Below, one piece after another: positions 1-10,158 of a stretch of DNA of 64,000 nucleotides. This DNA comes from Stemphylium vesicarium. Its lineage: Eukaryota; Ascomycota; Dothideomycetes; Pleosporales; Pleosporaceae. The stretch covers positions 62,001-126,000 of the forward strand of contig QXCR01000054.1 in the NCBI GenBank assembly GCA_004380135.1, given 5' to 3'. The notes under the pieces were generated by a model, which worked only from the letters and a program-made list of their open reading frames with translations, was not told where the DNA came from and made no database searches. The position numbers and the translations under genes were made by a program. How positions within the stretch are numbered: the first letter of the stretch is position 1; each line of letters starts with the position of its first letter.

Positions 1-459
1 GGAGGGTCATCTCGTCCAGTTCATGGTTATGCGATTGCCTTTCCTACACTTTGGTAATACAAGGTGTTTTGGGGGTAACTCAATGGGGCTTATTCTTGAG
101 GCGAGGAACGTTCATTCCCAAACACTTTTTCGGATCTGAGGGTAGACGCTCCCCGGCTCTGCTGGGGCTGACGGGCTACATCGCGCTTGGTCGAACAAGC
201 CAGGTTCAACAGCCATACAAAGGTTCACATGATGAGAAGAATGGAAATAGAGTCAAGCTCTGAGGCTGTCTGAATCCCAAAGTGGTAGGACGGCCTTTGC
301 TGAATTTTCTACGACGGTATCTGATGAACCTCATGGCTTACATAGTTTTGCTCTGAATCAATGAAATATATGTCAATGAACTGTGCGCTTCCTATCCTTT
401 GAGTGGTATCATTCATCTTCTGTGAAGCTGCTCTTGCGTTTACATGTATCATTCATAGC
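1..459. other. Left-edge non-coding stretch
   Basis: No reading frame here looks like a conserved protein. It lies downstream of the guanylate kinase stop codon, so it probably holds that gene's 3' UTR and part of a spacer to a gene outside the window. The only open frame (51-263) is short and has no recognisable motif. Confidence 0.4.
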
Positions 460-1371
460 TCATGCGTCGGTACTGACGATAAAGTCCCTGACCTCCTTGT
501 AGGCCTTGTCCAAGTCCTCGTTGATAACAATCTTGTCATGCGGCGCCTCTCCACTGTGCGCAAACTCCATCTCGACCTTGGCCTGATTAAGCCTCTTGAG
601 AATAGCCTCCTCCTTGTCCGTCGCCCGACTCCTCAGACGCTGCTCCAAAACCTCCATGGACGGCGGCTGCAGGAATAAGAACCGCGGGCGGGGGAATGTG
701 GGATGGTTTGCGACTTGCTTGACACCCTGAATGTTCTTGTTAGCTATGCGCTCCTCTTGAGACAATGTGTTGATACAAACCTCCATCTCAATATCCAGAA
801 TGCAAATCTGACCCTTCTCCGCAATGTCGTTGACTGCCTTGACACTGGTTCCGTAGTGGTTTCCTCCAAACTGCGCATGCTCCACGAAACCCTTCTTCTC
901 TACCAAGTCCAAGAACTCTTCCTTGGTGACAAAGTAGTATTCCTTGCCATTCTGCTCGGTGCCTCGGGGTCCTCGTGTCGTGTGCGAGATGCTGAAGCCG
1001 AATTTGCCAGGGAACTCTTCGAAGAGGCGGGAAAGAATCGTAGACTTGCCAGCACCAGACGGGCCGCTGATTACGATAGGCTGGTTCGCGGAGAGGGCGT
1101 CTTTGGAGACGGTCACAGTATCGGTGGGAGCCATGGTGGAAGCTTGGTGGGTGAAAGCGCGCGGGGGAGAGGATTTGTATGTGCTTTGAAAGAGCTTGGT
1201 GGTGGGCTTGGGCAGTGAGGAATGAGTCACTTGCAATACACGGCTTCGCGAATCAATCAACAGGCTTCTGGATACCCGAGAGAGAATCAATGGCATCCCG
1301 ATCGTGAGCTGCGACGATGCGGGGTGTTGATTGGCGGTGAAGCTAGGGGTCTTCGGTGTTTGGTGGGGCAT
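460..1371 (-). CDS. GUK1: Guanylate kinase (GMP kinase)
   Basis: Guanylate kinase phosphorylates GMP to GDP with ATP and is essential for guanine nucleotide supply. The P-loop GPSGAGKST, the GMP-binding stretch SHTTRGPR and the lid-like RLRSRATDKEEAI segment are all visible. The exons are 781-1371 and 460-726. Bases 727-780 form a 54-base intron with a CTAAC branch site, which removes an insertion after DIEME and restores the usual DIEMEGVKQV. That intron has no stop and a length divisible by three. The compact start MAPTDTV at 1134 gives 206 aa, the normal family size. An upstream ATG at 1371 (285 aa) or 1296 adds a basic, Ser/Arg-rich leader that could be a mitochondrial presequence. The gene is divergent from SKI8 with about 160 bp between the outer starts. 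Function is confident; the start is not. Confidence 0.93.
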   Translation of the reverse strand: MPHQTPKTPSFTANQHPASSQLTIGMPLILSRVSRSLLIDSRSRVLQVTHSSLPKPTTKLFQSTYKSSPPRAFTHQASTMAPTDTVTVSKDALSANQPIVISGPSGAGKSTILSRLFEEFPGKFGFSISHTTRGPRGTEQNGKEYYFVTKEEFLDLVEKKGFVEHAQFGGNHYGTSVKAVNDIAEKGQICILDIEMEVCINTLSQEERIANKNIQGVKQVANHPTFPRPRFLFLQPPSMEVLEQRLRSRATDKEEAILKRLNQAKVEMEFAHSGEAPHDKIVINEDLDKAYKEVRDFIVSTDA

Positions 1372-1527
1372 GTCCAAGTGGGATGGCGGGCGGGACTGGT
1401 GACATCGCGTTTTCGTGTTTGTACTGACCTCATCGAGCCTGGAAATTAGCCTTTTCGCTTTCCCCCCAAACTTTGCCCATGTTTCGATAACTGTACACGA
1501 AGAATGCTCTAGGGCTTACCAGTCATT
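1372..1527. promoter_or_regulatory. Short divergent promoter region GUK1/SKI8
   Basis: Only about 156 bp separate the outermost ATG of the guanylate kinase gene (minus) from the SKI8 ATG (plus), or about 393 bp if the inner guanylate kinase start is used. The two genes must share this regulatory region. No clear TATA box is visible. Confidence 0.4.
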
Positions 1528-2714
1528 ATGGTAAATTTCTGTGAATTCATGTGTGGTAGCTTCGGTGCTGACAATGTCTAGTCGAAACAGTACCTTACCC
1601 TCCATACGGTCGACTCGGCGCATCCGAAAGCGAGCGATGTCTTTGCTGTTGCGCCCACTAGCACGCAGCTCCTTTCAGCTTCTGGCGCAAGCAGCATCAA
1701 CGTCTACGACACTACTCAGACCGACTTTCCCGTTATTCAAACACTAGACAAGGCGCATCCGCTCGGCATTCACCATCTGGTAACCGCGCGGGAAGAGAAG
1801 GCACGTCGGGCTGCGAGTGCTGGCTTCGAAGGCAAAGTCAAGATATGGAGCCAGAGCGAAGAGGGTGTATGGACTGAGGACGGAGAGATTGTTGGTGGGT
1901 ACGCCTTGCGCTTTCTTTGCCATCGCAACATCGTCATGGAAGTGACTGGGACGGGTACTGACGTAGATTGTAGACCAGAACAAGCCAGGTGAGATATGGG
2001 CGATTGCGATAAGCGCGGATGGCCAGTACCTTGCTAGTAGTAGCATCAACGGCAAGATCAATGTCTGGAGCTTGAGCAAAGCCGATGGCATGCCCCGGAT
2101 ACGCGAGTACGAGACGAAGGGTAGCTTTGGACTATGTGTAGATCTGGTGAGCTCTTCCTATCCTGCCTACCATCTTGAGGCGCTTCTAATCAATGATCAG
2201 AGTCGCGACGGCAGCTTCACAGCCTCAGGGCACGAGAACGGATCGGTCTACGTCTTCAACAATGACACTGGACGCCTCGCGCATTCCCTAGCTGGTCTCG
2301 TACACCCAGTCCGTAGCGTCGCATTCTCGCCTACCTCAAAGCTACTCGCAGCAGGAGGTGACGCAAGGATCATCGCAATTTACAACGTATCTTCGGGCGA
2401 GCAGGTCGCGAACCTCACAGGACACGGCGGCTGGGTGCTAAGTCTTGACTGGAGCGACACGGGCGAATACCTGCTATCAGGGTAGGATACAGACGCACTT
2501 CTTCCCGACCGCCTGCTAACTTCTTTGCAGATCGCATGATTCAAAGGCAAAGGTCTGGCGCTTCGAGACTAAGACATGCGTTGCAACACACTCACACGGC
2601 GACAAGCCTCTCTGGAGCGCAAAGTGGTTACCCAAGATCCCTACAAAAAGCGAGATGTTTGCGTTGGCAGGAGGCAACAACACCATCAGCTTCTACCGGG
2701 AGGCTGCTGGTTGA
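1528..2714 (+). CDS. SKI8: Superkiller protein Ski8-type WD40 protein
   Basis: Ski8 is a WD40 beta-propeller that bridges Ski2-Ski3 in the cytoplasmic Ski complex feeding mRNA to the exosome; in fungi it also acts with Spo11 in meiosis. The exons are 1528-1530, 1582-1894, 1974-2146, 2201-2481 and 2531-2714, giving 317 aa, a normal length. The first exon is only the ATG, followed at once by a GTAAAT donor, so the protein begins MSKQYLTLHTVDSAHP. WD-type repeats are visible, including GFEGKVKIW, SINGKINVW, VRSVAFSPTSKLLAAGGDA and GWVLSLDWSDTGEYLLSGSHDSKAKVW (motif cut by intron 4). The C-terminus ends in GGNNTISFYREAAG, typical for the family. Downstream lies a pyrimidine-rich spacer. Confidence 0.9.
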
Positions 2715-4100
2715 GCAAAGATAATCATGATGGAAGTTACGACATGATATGTGGTCACAAATACTCTGTGAAGTGGCAATCAAAGATGATCAACTGAGGA
2801 AGCTGAGTATCGCACAAGTATTTGCTGAGCAGCTACCATCTAAGGATAGTATTGATTCAGTGTGAAATACTCAAATGACGGAAACGCATGGGCCCTATAC
2901 ACCATCCTAATTCCCGCTCCTTGTACTTTCTCAGTCCTGGATATCCATCCCATCCAAAGTCGTTCACCAAGCCTTCTCTATTCGCACTTCAACACCCTTT
3001 TCTGTCCGGCACGTCGTTCCGTATACCCGTTCCTCGTCAACTCTTCTTTGAGAATGGCCTATTGGATACTCACCTGACTCCACACGCCCTCAATATTTTC
3101 CTAGTCAAGAAACCGTTCCTCTCCCACCTTCTCTCCCTACAAGCCATAAGGTAAGAAAAAATTAACAACTTACCACCACAAACCATCATCCAACAATCCA
3201 ACATTTCCACAAAAACCACTCCTCCAGCCGACAAAAAAACACTGGGAAAAGAAACTTCATCAGCGAAAACCGCACAGAACAAGCCAAAACAACCAACAAA
3301 TTCCTCTCTCTGAAAGCTACGTTACACAGCCGTTTGACTGTCCCATGCGGGTGAGTGTGTTATTCTTGTCTGTCCCTCATGAGCCAGCTCTCTAGGATGA
3401 AGGACATGGGACACAGGCGCCAGCGCTCCGCGCAAGACGGATGGGGTGAAAGAAGGGTATCGGAGTGCTGGCAAAGGAAGGTAAGGTTGGAAAACAATGT
3501 TCTTTTGCGCTTCGAGGCTGGTGGGGTAGAGAGATGATAGGGTACTGCTGCCTGGAAGTGGGGATGGTGTGCGTGCTATGGGGGGTGCGTTCGCCCGTGA
3601 GGGTGGGGGTTGTCGGGGCTGGTGGGTTTGCTAGCTTTCTAATATTGAAGAGATTGAACACAGATTTGAGGCAGAGAGGTGTGGAGGAGAGAAGGCGAGT
3701 TGCTTGACTGTGTTGAGATGCGGAAAAAGGCACGAAAGGGGGTTGATATATTCAGTCAGTTGCTGGCTTGTTTGCTGTGAGGCGCGTATGGAAATGGCAA
3801 AGCGGCGAGGAAAAAAGCGGGTTGACTGTTTTACGTGAGACTTGAAAGGCGGAGCGGGTTCTCGCATGTGGATGCTGCTGTTGCGTTTGTGGTGGCGCTC
3901 TTTTCTTTCCAGATGTAGATGTCAAGGCTGCGCCTGGAGGATACAACCATGGTTCAACTATGTGATGAGCGAACAGAGAAATCTCCTTACATCCCACAGT
4001 GCTCTCTTTCCTCTCTTCGTCTTATAAATCCCTCTTGTTCTTTCTTTCTCTCTGTCTCTCTTTCCTCAGAGGATTTCCACCTCCCATTTCAATCTACACA
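2715..4100. other. Intergenic, pyrimidine-rich stretches
   Basis: No convincing gene. Several CT-rich runs and short open frames on both strands have no protein-like composition. TATAAAT at 4023-4029 lies upstream of the broken D123-like gene and may be its old promoter. Confidence 0.4.
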
Positions 4101-4129
4101 GACCACGCAGCCAACAACCCGCCATCTCA

Positions 4130-5190
4130 CCACCCCACCAACCACCAAGGTGCACATCCTCAAGATCCCCTACCCCCTGGTCGCCGCCAACGCCGCCGCC
4201 GCAAAAGCTATCCAAGACTCCTCACACCCCTCATCCCGCACTCAACGCTTCAGCACCGCACACCACAAACGTGACGAAATCCTCCCCATCGTACCCGAAA
4301 ACGCGCCTCACTTCACCCACACTCCTCCGCCCTGGACACCGTACGGCTACGCACTCTGATACGACTTAACTGCCGCATCCCAAGGCCTGAAGCAAGACCA
4401 ATACCACGAGATCATCATCCCCGGGTTTCTATACGAAGACATGATGAGATGCCACAGCGCGTGGGTAGCCACCGGCCGGATTCATGGCGCCATCCTCTCT
4501 AAAGTTGTGGATACGCTGCACGCTACCAAAGCGGGGAAACAGCTTGCGGCGCTGCTGGATGGGGAGCGGAACTGGTTTATTCGTCTCGATCAGATGTCGC
4601 CGAAGGATAGTCCTATGGGAGGGAAACTGCCGTCGTTGACGCTGGAAGATGTGGTGAAGAAGCTTTGTAATAGTATGCGCGCGTATGGATGTTTGGTGCG
4701 TGAGAAGGAGGATGCGGATTAGGCTTGTGATGAATCGGTGGGATGAGGGTATGGATCCTGTGATGGAGTTTAGGGGTTTTGTTCCCCCGCTTGCGGCTAC
4801 TGCTGCAAATACCTCGAATAATGTACTTATCGTGGAGGATCCCAAGATTAGTGCGATCAGCCAGTATAGGTAGCCTTTGGTGTTTGAAGCACCTTGGGGC
4901 TTCAGTTTGGAAGAGACGGTGGCCAAGGTCGAGACTGGGGCAGATGCGGTGCTTGCGGATATTGTGGCGTATGCGCAGAAAGAACTGAGCGATGATATCG
5001 TTAACTTGTTGTTGAAGCATGGGCCCAGCCTCGATGTGGCGCTGCAGTGTGCAGTTAGTGGAGATCAACCTGTTCGGCGCCTTGTTGGGATGTGGAGCTT
5101 ATCTGTTCAACTGGGTACTGGATGGTAATGTGCTGTATGGGCTTGAGGAGGCATAGTTTGCTGTTACTTTGGATAAGGCAGTCTAAGATG
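4130..5190 (+). pseudogene. Broken D123/Cdc123-family gene
   Basis: The conceptual translation resembles the D123 (Cdc123) family, whose members are ATP-grasp-like assembly factors for initiation factor eIF2. Diagnostic pieces are NWFIRLDQMSPKDSP, EFRGFVPPL, PKISAISQYR, FEAPWGFSLEETVA, and in a third frame LVEINLFGALLGCGAYLFNW. The frame is broken by TGA at 4357-4359, a one-base shift near 4715-4725, TAG at 4871-4873 where a Trp codon is expected after QYR, another shift near 5055, and a late TAG near 5152. At least the TGG-to-TAG change fits a G-to-A transition. The original start is unclear; the recognisable similarity begins at about VHILKIPYPL. It may be an extra, decayed family copy rather than the essential gene. 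Confidence 0.6.
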
Positions 5191-5506
5191 AGTATACTCA
5201 TCGCTATAGTCGTGCAAAATACACAATGTTCTTCGGGTCTTGAATCTTGTTGCTGATATCTTGTGCATCGCTTTCTTCTCTATCCCGCGATGTGCATAAC
5301 GCCAATGCGAATGGTCTATTCTCGAGCTTCATCAAGTCCCTAAACTCCAAAAGGATATAGCGCCGATTTCGTCCTAGCACTGCAGCAAACGATCGTGTCG
5401 ACGTCGACGAGCTCGGAAAAAGAAGCACACGGAGTTTCGAGAAACCAGTCGACGTTTCATCGTTGCGGACTTGTACGCTTTCTAGACCAGTGCATCCAGA
5501 ACAGTC
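5191..5506. other. Spacer downstream of the histidine kinase
   Basis: Likely holds the 3' UTR of the histidine kinase gene on the minus strand. No gene is seen. Confidence 0.35.
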
Positions 5507-8500
5507 TCAAGACTGCGACTCATTCTCTGTATCGCCACCAAGAGTCGCCCTGAAAGTTGCTGCATTCTTGCGGCCCTGAAGTTTTCGCGCTTCTCCACTC
5601 TTCAAAAGTTCTCCCAGCTCCTTGTAGTTAACTGGCTTGGTCATGAAGTGGTCGATGCCCGAGCTCCATGCCTCTAATTTGGCGCTTGAAGATGCGAGGC
5701 CGGTTAGCGCGATGATGCAACTGCGAGGTAAGTCCTTATCTCGTTCATAATCGCGAATGGCTCGAGTAGCGGTCATGCCGTCCATGACCGGCATGGACAT
5801 GTCTGTTCGACTGTTAGCTCTTGGCAAATACAAATTGACCAATGCAGAGGGGGGTGAAAGTTTTACTTACCCATTAATATCGCCTCATAATGGTACGTGT
5901 GCGCCTGGTACTTCTGCAAAGCCTCAAGACCGTTCGACGCTTCTTGAAATCGCAGATTGTTCTTTTTCAAGAACGCGACAAGTAGCTTCTCAGTTTAGTG
6001 AATGCATGGAACAGGTATATGAAAAGCTTACCCTTCGGTTTAAGTTATTATCATCCACGATGAGCGTGTGAGGAACGACCAGGTGTTCTTTCTCATGTGT
6101 GGGCGAGGTGACCGCCGATTTAACAGCTCGCTCTTTTGTCCGCACTACATAGGACTGTGTGCTACCTTGCATAGAGCCGATGGGAGAAGTAGGGTTGCTT
6201 GGTTGTTGAGCACCGTGTAATGCAGGCTGGAGAAGCGGACTGAAGACTCCCCTAGGCTTCAAATTCTCGTCCGGATGATCGTAGCGATCTAAACATTGAT
6301 TGAGAACAAAAGCCAGCTTATATGGTCCACATCTGTTTAGTGTTAGCGAATATCTTCTAGTAAAGCAGCGACTGCACTTACGGTTGGGTCATGACCTCGA
6401 CTACTGACTCCTTATTCGTCACTCGAACATCTGAACGGAGGGTTGCTGCTTCAAGGGCGTCCATCCCAATGAAGATAGTGACGGGAGCCTTCTGATTTGG
6501 GGTTCTGCGGCGTCTGATAGCATCGAGATAGTCGAAAGAAAGTTCGGGGCAGATCACAATGTCTGCGTCGTGACCTTCCCATTCCGTCGACTTCACGACG
6601 TCCATCTTTAGATGCTTCTCGAGAGTATCCACTAGCGCATTTGTGAAACGTAAGAGGCCTTCGTCATTCTTTGAGATGTCAGCATCCTCTGATGGCCCAG
6701 CAATTTTCTTGCGGAGTATGCAAATCTTCCGGCCTTTCAGTCGTGGTAGGAATGACTGAAACTGCTCGCGTTGGGGTGTCAACAACTCGGAAGAGACCGG
6801 TCGGGTGAGCGAGAGTTTGATAGTGATCTTACTTCCAACTGAAGGCTGACTACTGACTTCGATTTTCCCACCACTCATGTCAATGATCTGTCGAACGATA
6901 CTCAGGCCCAAACCAATACCAGGCGCGTGGGGGTTTTGTTGTGAGAATGGTTCAAAAATTCGGTTGGCCAAAAAACTGGGATCCATGCCTGAGCCGGTGT
7001 CCGTAACTGTGAGTGTTACCGTAGTGGGTGCATCAGCATTTTCCGTCGACTTGCTGGAACGTACAAGGACATGGATATCTAACAGAAGAGTCAGTCGTCC
7101 AAATTCCCTGAGAATTCATGGAAATAAAGAAGAATAAACCTATTCTAACTTACAGCCTGACTCGGTGTACTTCACGGCGTTGCCGAATAAGTTCATGACG
7201 ATCCTTCTCCATGAGCCAATTGGAAAAGAGAAGACCCAGTCGTCTTCATGCGCCACTTCAAATACGATGAAGCGCGCGCGACGCTTAGTGGGAGATGTGA
7301 ATTCATCATCCGAATGAGACGAAGGGGTTTCTATGAGCTTGGAGGAGACCGGGGTATATGAGGATCCAGAGAACACAGCCTCTACGACTTCTTCCGTTGC
7401 AACACCGATGTCGAAAGCAGGGCCCTTTTTTCTCCCACTATTGACTGGTTTACACGATAGTCGTACAGTATTCTCGCTTTTTATCCGCTTCGAAGATACA
7501 CCTTTCTTGGATTCGCTGATTTGGGCATAGTCCATAACGTGATTGATGGTGTCGAGCAGGGTTATTCCGCATCCGTGCAAGGAATTTAACATGCTGGCCT
7601 GGAATGAATCCAGATGCGTATCCTTGATGAACTCTAGCGTGCCTAGTATTCCATGCAGAGGAGAACGAAGTTCATGAGAGATGGATGCTACGAATGTCGA
7701 TTTAGCCTAGATAATGTTAGCCGGCCATGACATCAAGAAATGGATGTGGAACGAAGAGCCGGGTCAAACTAATGGAGTGCTCTCACTACTTGCGCACAGC
7801 ATCTTAACGCCATCTACGCTTACCTGGTTCAAAGTTAAGGCGTCTAGTCGTGATAATTCCCTCATGATCGAATTGCTGAAAACTTTGAAATAAGTCAAGT
7901 CAACCGATGGCGACAGCAAACGGTAAGGGTCGTTGCTCCAACATAGGCAGCCCGCGAACCACCTTGACCTTTCGAAATCCCAGAAAGGGATGAAAGCGAC
8001 GCTGCGCGCAAAAGGGAACATGGCCTGGATGGCTTCTGAGACTCGCATCGGGCGATTCCTCATCTGGTGTTTAGAGGGCATCGTTCGATGCAGCTTCTCG
8101 GTGACATGAGGACTGGATGAGATCTCGTCCGACGATAGAGACGTTCCATCGGCTGTGAATGTAAATATTTTACCCTTTGGGTACTCATGAAGCATACGAG
8201 CGAGGTCCGGTTCCAACAGTGTCCCATATTCTGCATTGTCTTTATCGTTAGGAGTTGCAACTCCAAGCAACTGACCTAGAAGTTGGGAATTAGTGGCTGC
8301 ACCGCACCCAAGACATGGACTCGCTTACACATTTTAGAGCTTGAGGAAGAGGTGCCACGAGTGCTGCTTTCTGCGCTATTGGAGCTTCCCTCCTCGCTTG
8401 ACGATCTTGACTGGTAGGATTCGGACGGAGCATCAGTCCCAGTCCCGGATCCGGTCGAGGTATTGGCCCGGCGCTGACCCCCATTTGCTGCCACGCTTGC

Positions 8501-9508
8501 ATCGAGTATCAGAACACCATCCAAATTGCTCGAAGCCATCATAACATTTGCAGCACGGGAGAACATGGACTTTGAGTCAACAGGAAGGATAGAGTCTTGA
8601 AGCGTCCTTATGGCTCGATGTCGTGCTGACTTTGCGCGTGTCGTTCTTGGTCTGGCTGAAGGTGGAGAAGAGATCAATGAAACGCTAGGCCCCGTCTCAC
8701 CTTTCTTGTCTTCCGCCGAAGCCGCGTCTTTTTCCGTCGCTGATGAGAAGTCGGATGATGTCTGCGGCGGTGTCGATGGATCACGCCGTCTACCCTGCTC
8801 TAAAGGCAATAGGGCAGAAGCACCCTCTGCGAAAGAGACAAGGCCGCGTGTGAACCGTTCTCCTCGGCTGAATTCGTCCCTGATGGTGTATGTATTCAAG
8901 TAATCAATGACGGTAGATGCCAAGTCCTTGAAGAGGACCAGTTGCTCTTTGCTGAGACCGTCTCGGGGCTTATTGTCGAAAATGCAAAGTGTTCCGACTA
9001 TTGCACCATCCGGGGACAAGAGTGCAACACCGGCATAAAAGCGCATATCAGGGTTGTTCTGGACGTCATCCCGAAAACATGATCTCCCATCTTCCGCAAG
9101 ATCATTGATGATCAAGACCTTTTCCTCTTTGGTATTGAGGTCCAACACTTTCTCACATAACCCCCAGCTCCGGGGAATGCTCACGTTCCCCAACCACAGT
9201 GTTTCAGGCGCATCTGCTGGCGCTTCCGGGCGAAGAGAAAGATCACAAGTAGCTTCTGCTAGAATGTGCTGCCTTTCTTCGTCGAGGAGTGAAATCATGG
9301 ATCGCTGTCCTCCCATGCGAATGGCGGTGAGTTGACATAGCGCCGTAAGAGTGGAGTCCAAAGACGGGCGGGCGATATGGCTGTCGAGGTTGTCAACATG
9401 TGGTATGTTACGAAAAGCGGCCCCATAAAGAAGCAGAACATCCCGCTCTCTTCTCATGTCGTAGCGGCCCGTCTTTATCGCCCCGCGGCTGTTCGAAGAT
9501 TGGCTCAT
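5507..9508 (-). CDS. Hybrid histidine kinase, GAF-HisKA-HATPase-REC
   Basis: This is a cytosolic two-component sensor: it should autophosphorylate a His and pass the phosphate to its own receiver domain. Exons in transcript order are 9508-8329, 8275-7824, 7706-7154, 7078-6382, 6332-6032, 5988-5871 and 5802-5507, giving 1198 aa. A GAF domain occupies about residues 45-225 (ISLLDEERQHILAEAT, GTLCIFDNKPRDGLS). A long Ser-rich linker follows. The H-box is FVASISHELRSPLHG with His555 predicted. The N-box is WRRIVMNLFGNAVKYTE, the G1-box DTGSGMD and the G2-box GIGLGLSIV. The receiver has the acidic VDDNN, the phospho-acceptor Asp (about residue 1101) in ILMDMSMPVMDG, and a TKP lysine. All catalytic residues are present, so it looks active. 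No membrane segment is seen. The ligand for the GAF domain cannot be read from the sequence. Confidence 0.92.
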
Positions 9509-10158
9509 GGTGATGGATGCACATTAACGCGCCACAAAATGCAGGTGACGTCCCCAGACCGCCCAAGACCCATACTCCTTCGTCAAGATTAGGAGAGAGC
9601 GCAAAGAAGGTCACGTTCACCAATTGCCGAGCGTGAGGTTGAAAGTTTGCAATCTGCCACGCCAAACGGTCCATCTTGACAACTAGTGGTCTCGAACGGT
9701 GGCGGGCTGTGTGGGCCTGCAGGAAACTAGTGTGATCCAGCCACCTATCCAATCGTTGTCTGGGACGATGAATGTATCTGATTGGATGGAGTTACCGCTC
9801 CGCAGTGGTGTGGCATTCTGGAATCTGCATAGTGCATTTCAATGTGTCTCGGTGGCGAGGACTATCACGGGCTAGTCTCACAAGCGATTGTAGATCCTCG
9901 GAGATGGAATCACAGGGCCCGACATCGCAAGCGAATCGCCAATACTCGCACAAAACGTCGCGACACGAGAGTAGGGCAAAGTCAACGTCTGCGTAGATTG
10001 CTCAAATGAGACCTTAAATCAATTTCCGACCCGTGACATCACGACATGCCGCAGCTCCGGGTTTAGCGCCTTGGCCACTTCTCTTCTTCCGAGGCCCCGT
10101 TCAACGAAACCAACGCGACACCCACGTAGTTATTTACAACGGCTGCATGTTTATATAT
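9509..10158. other. Histidine kinase upstream region
   Basis: Presumed promoter and 5' UTR of the histidine kinase. Short open frames on both strands show no conserved motif. Confidence 0.35.

Noticed and set aside
403..1218. Plus-strand open frames at 403-678 and 703-1218
   Set aside because: They are antisense shadows of the guanylate kinase gene, whose P-loop and intron are clear on the minus strand.
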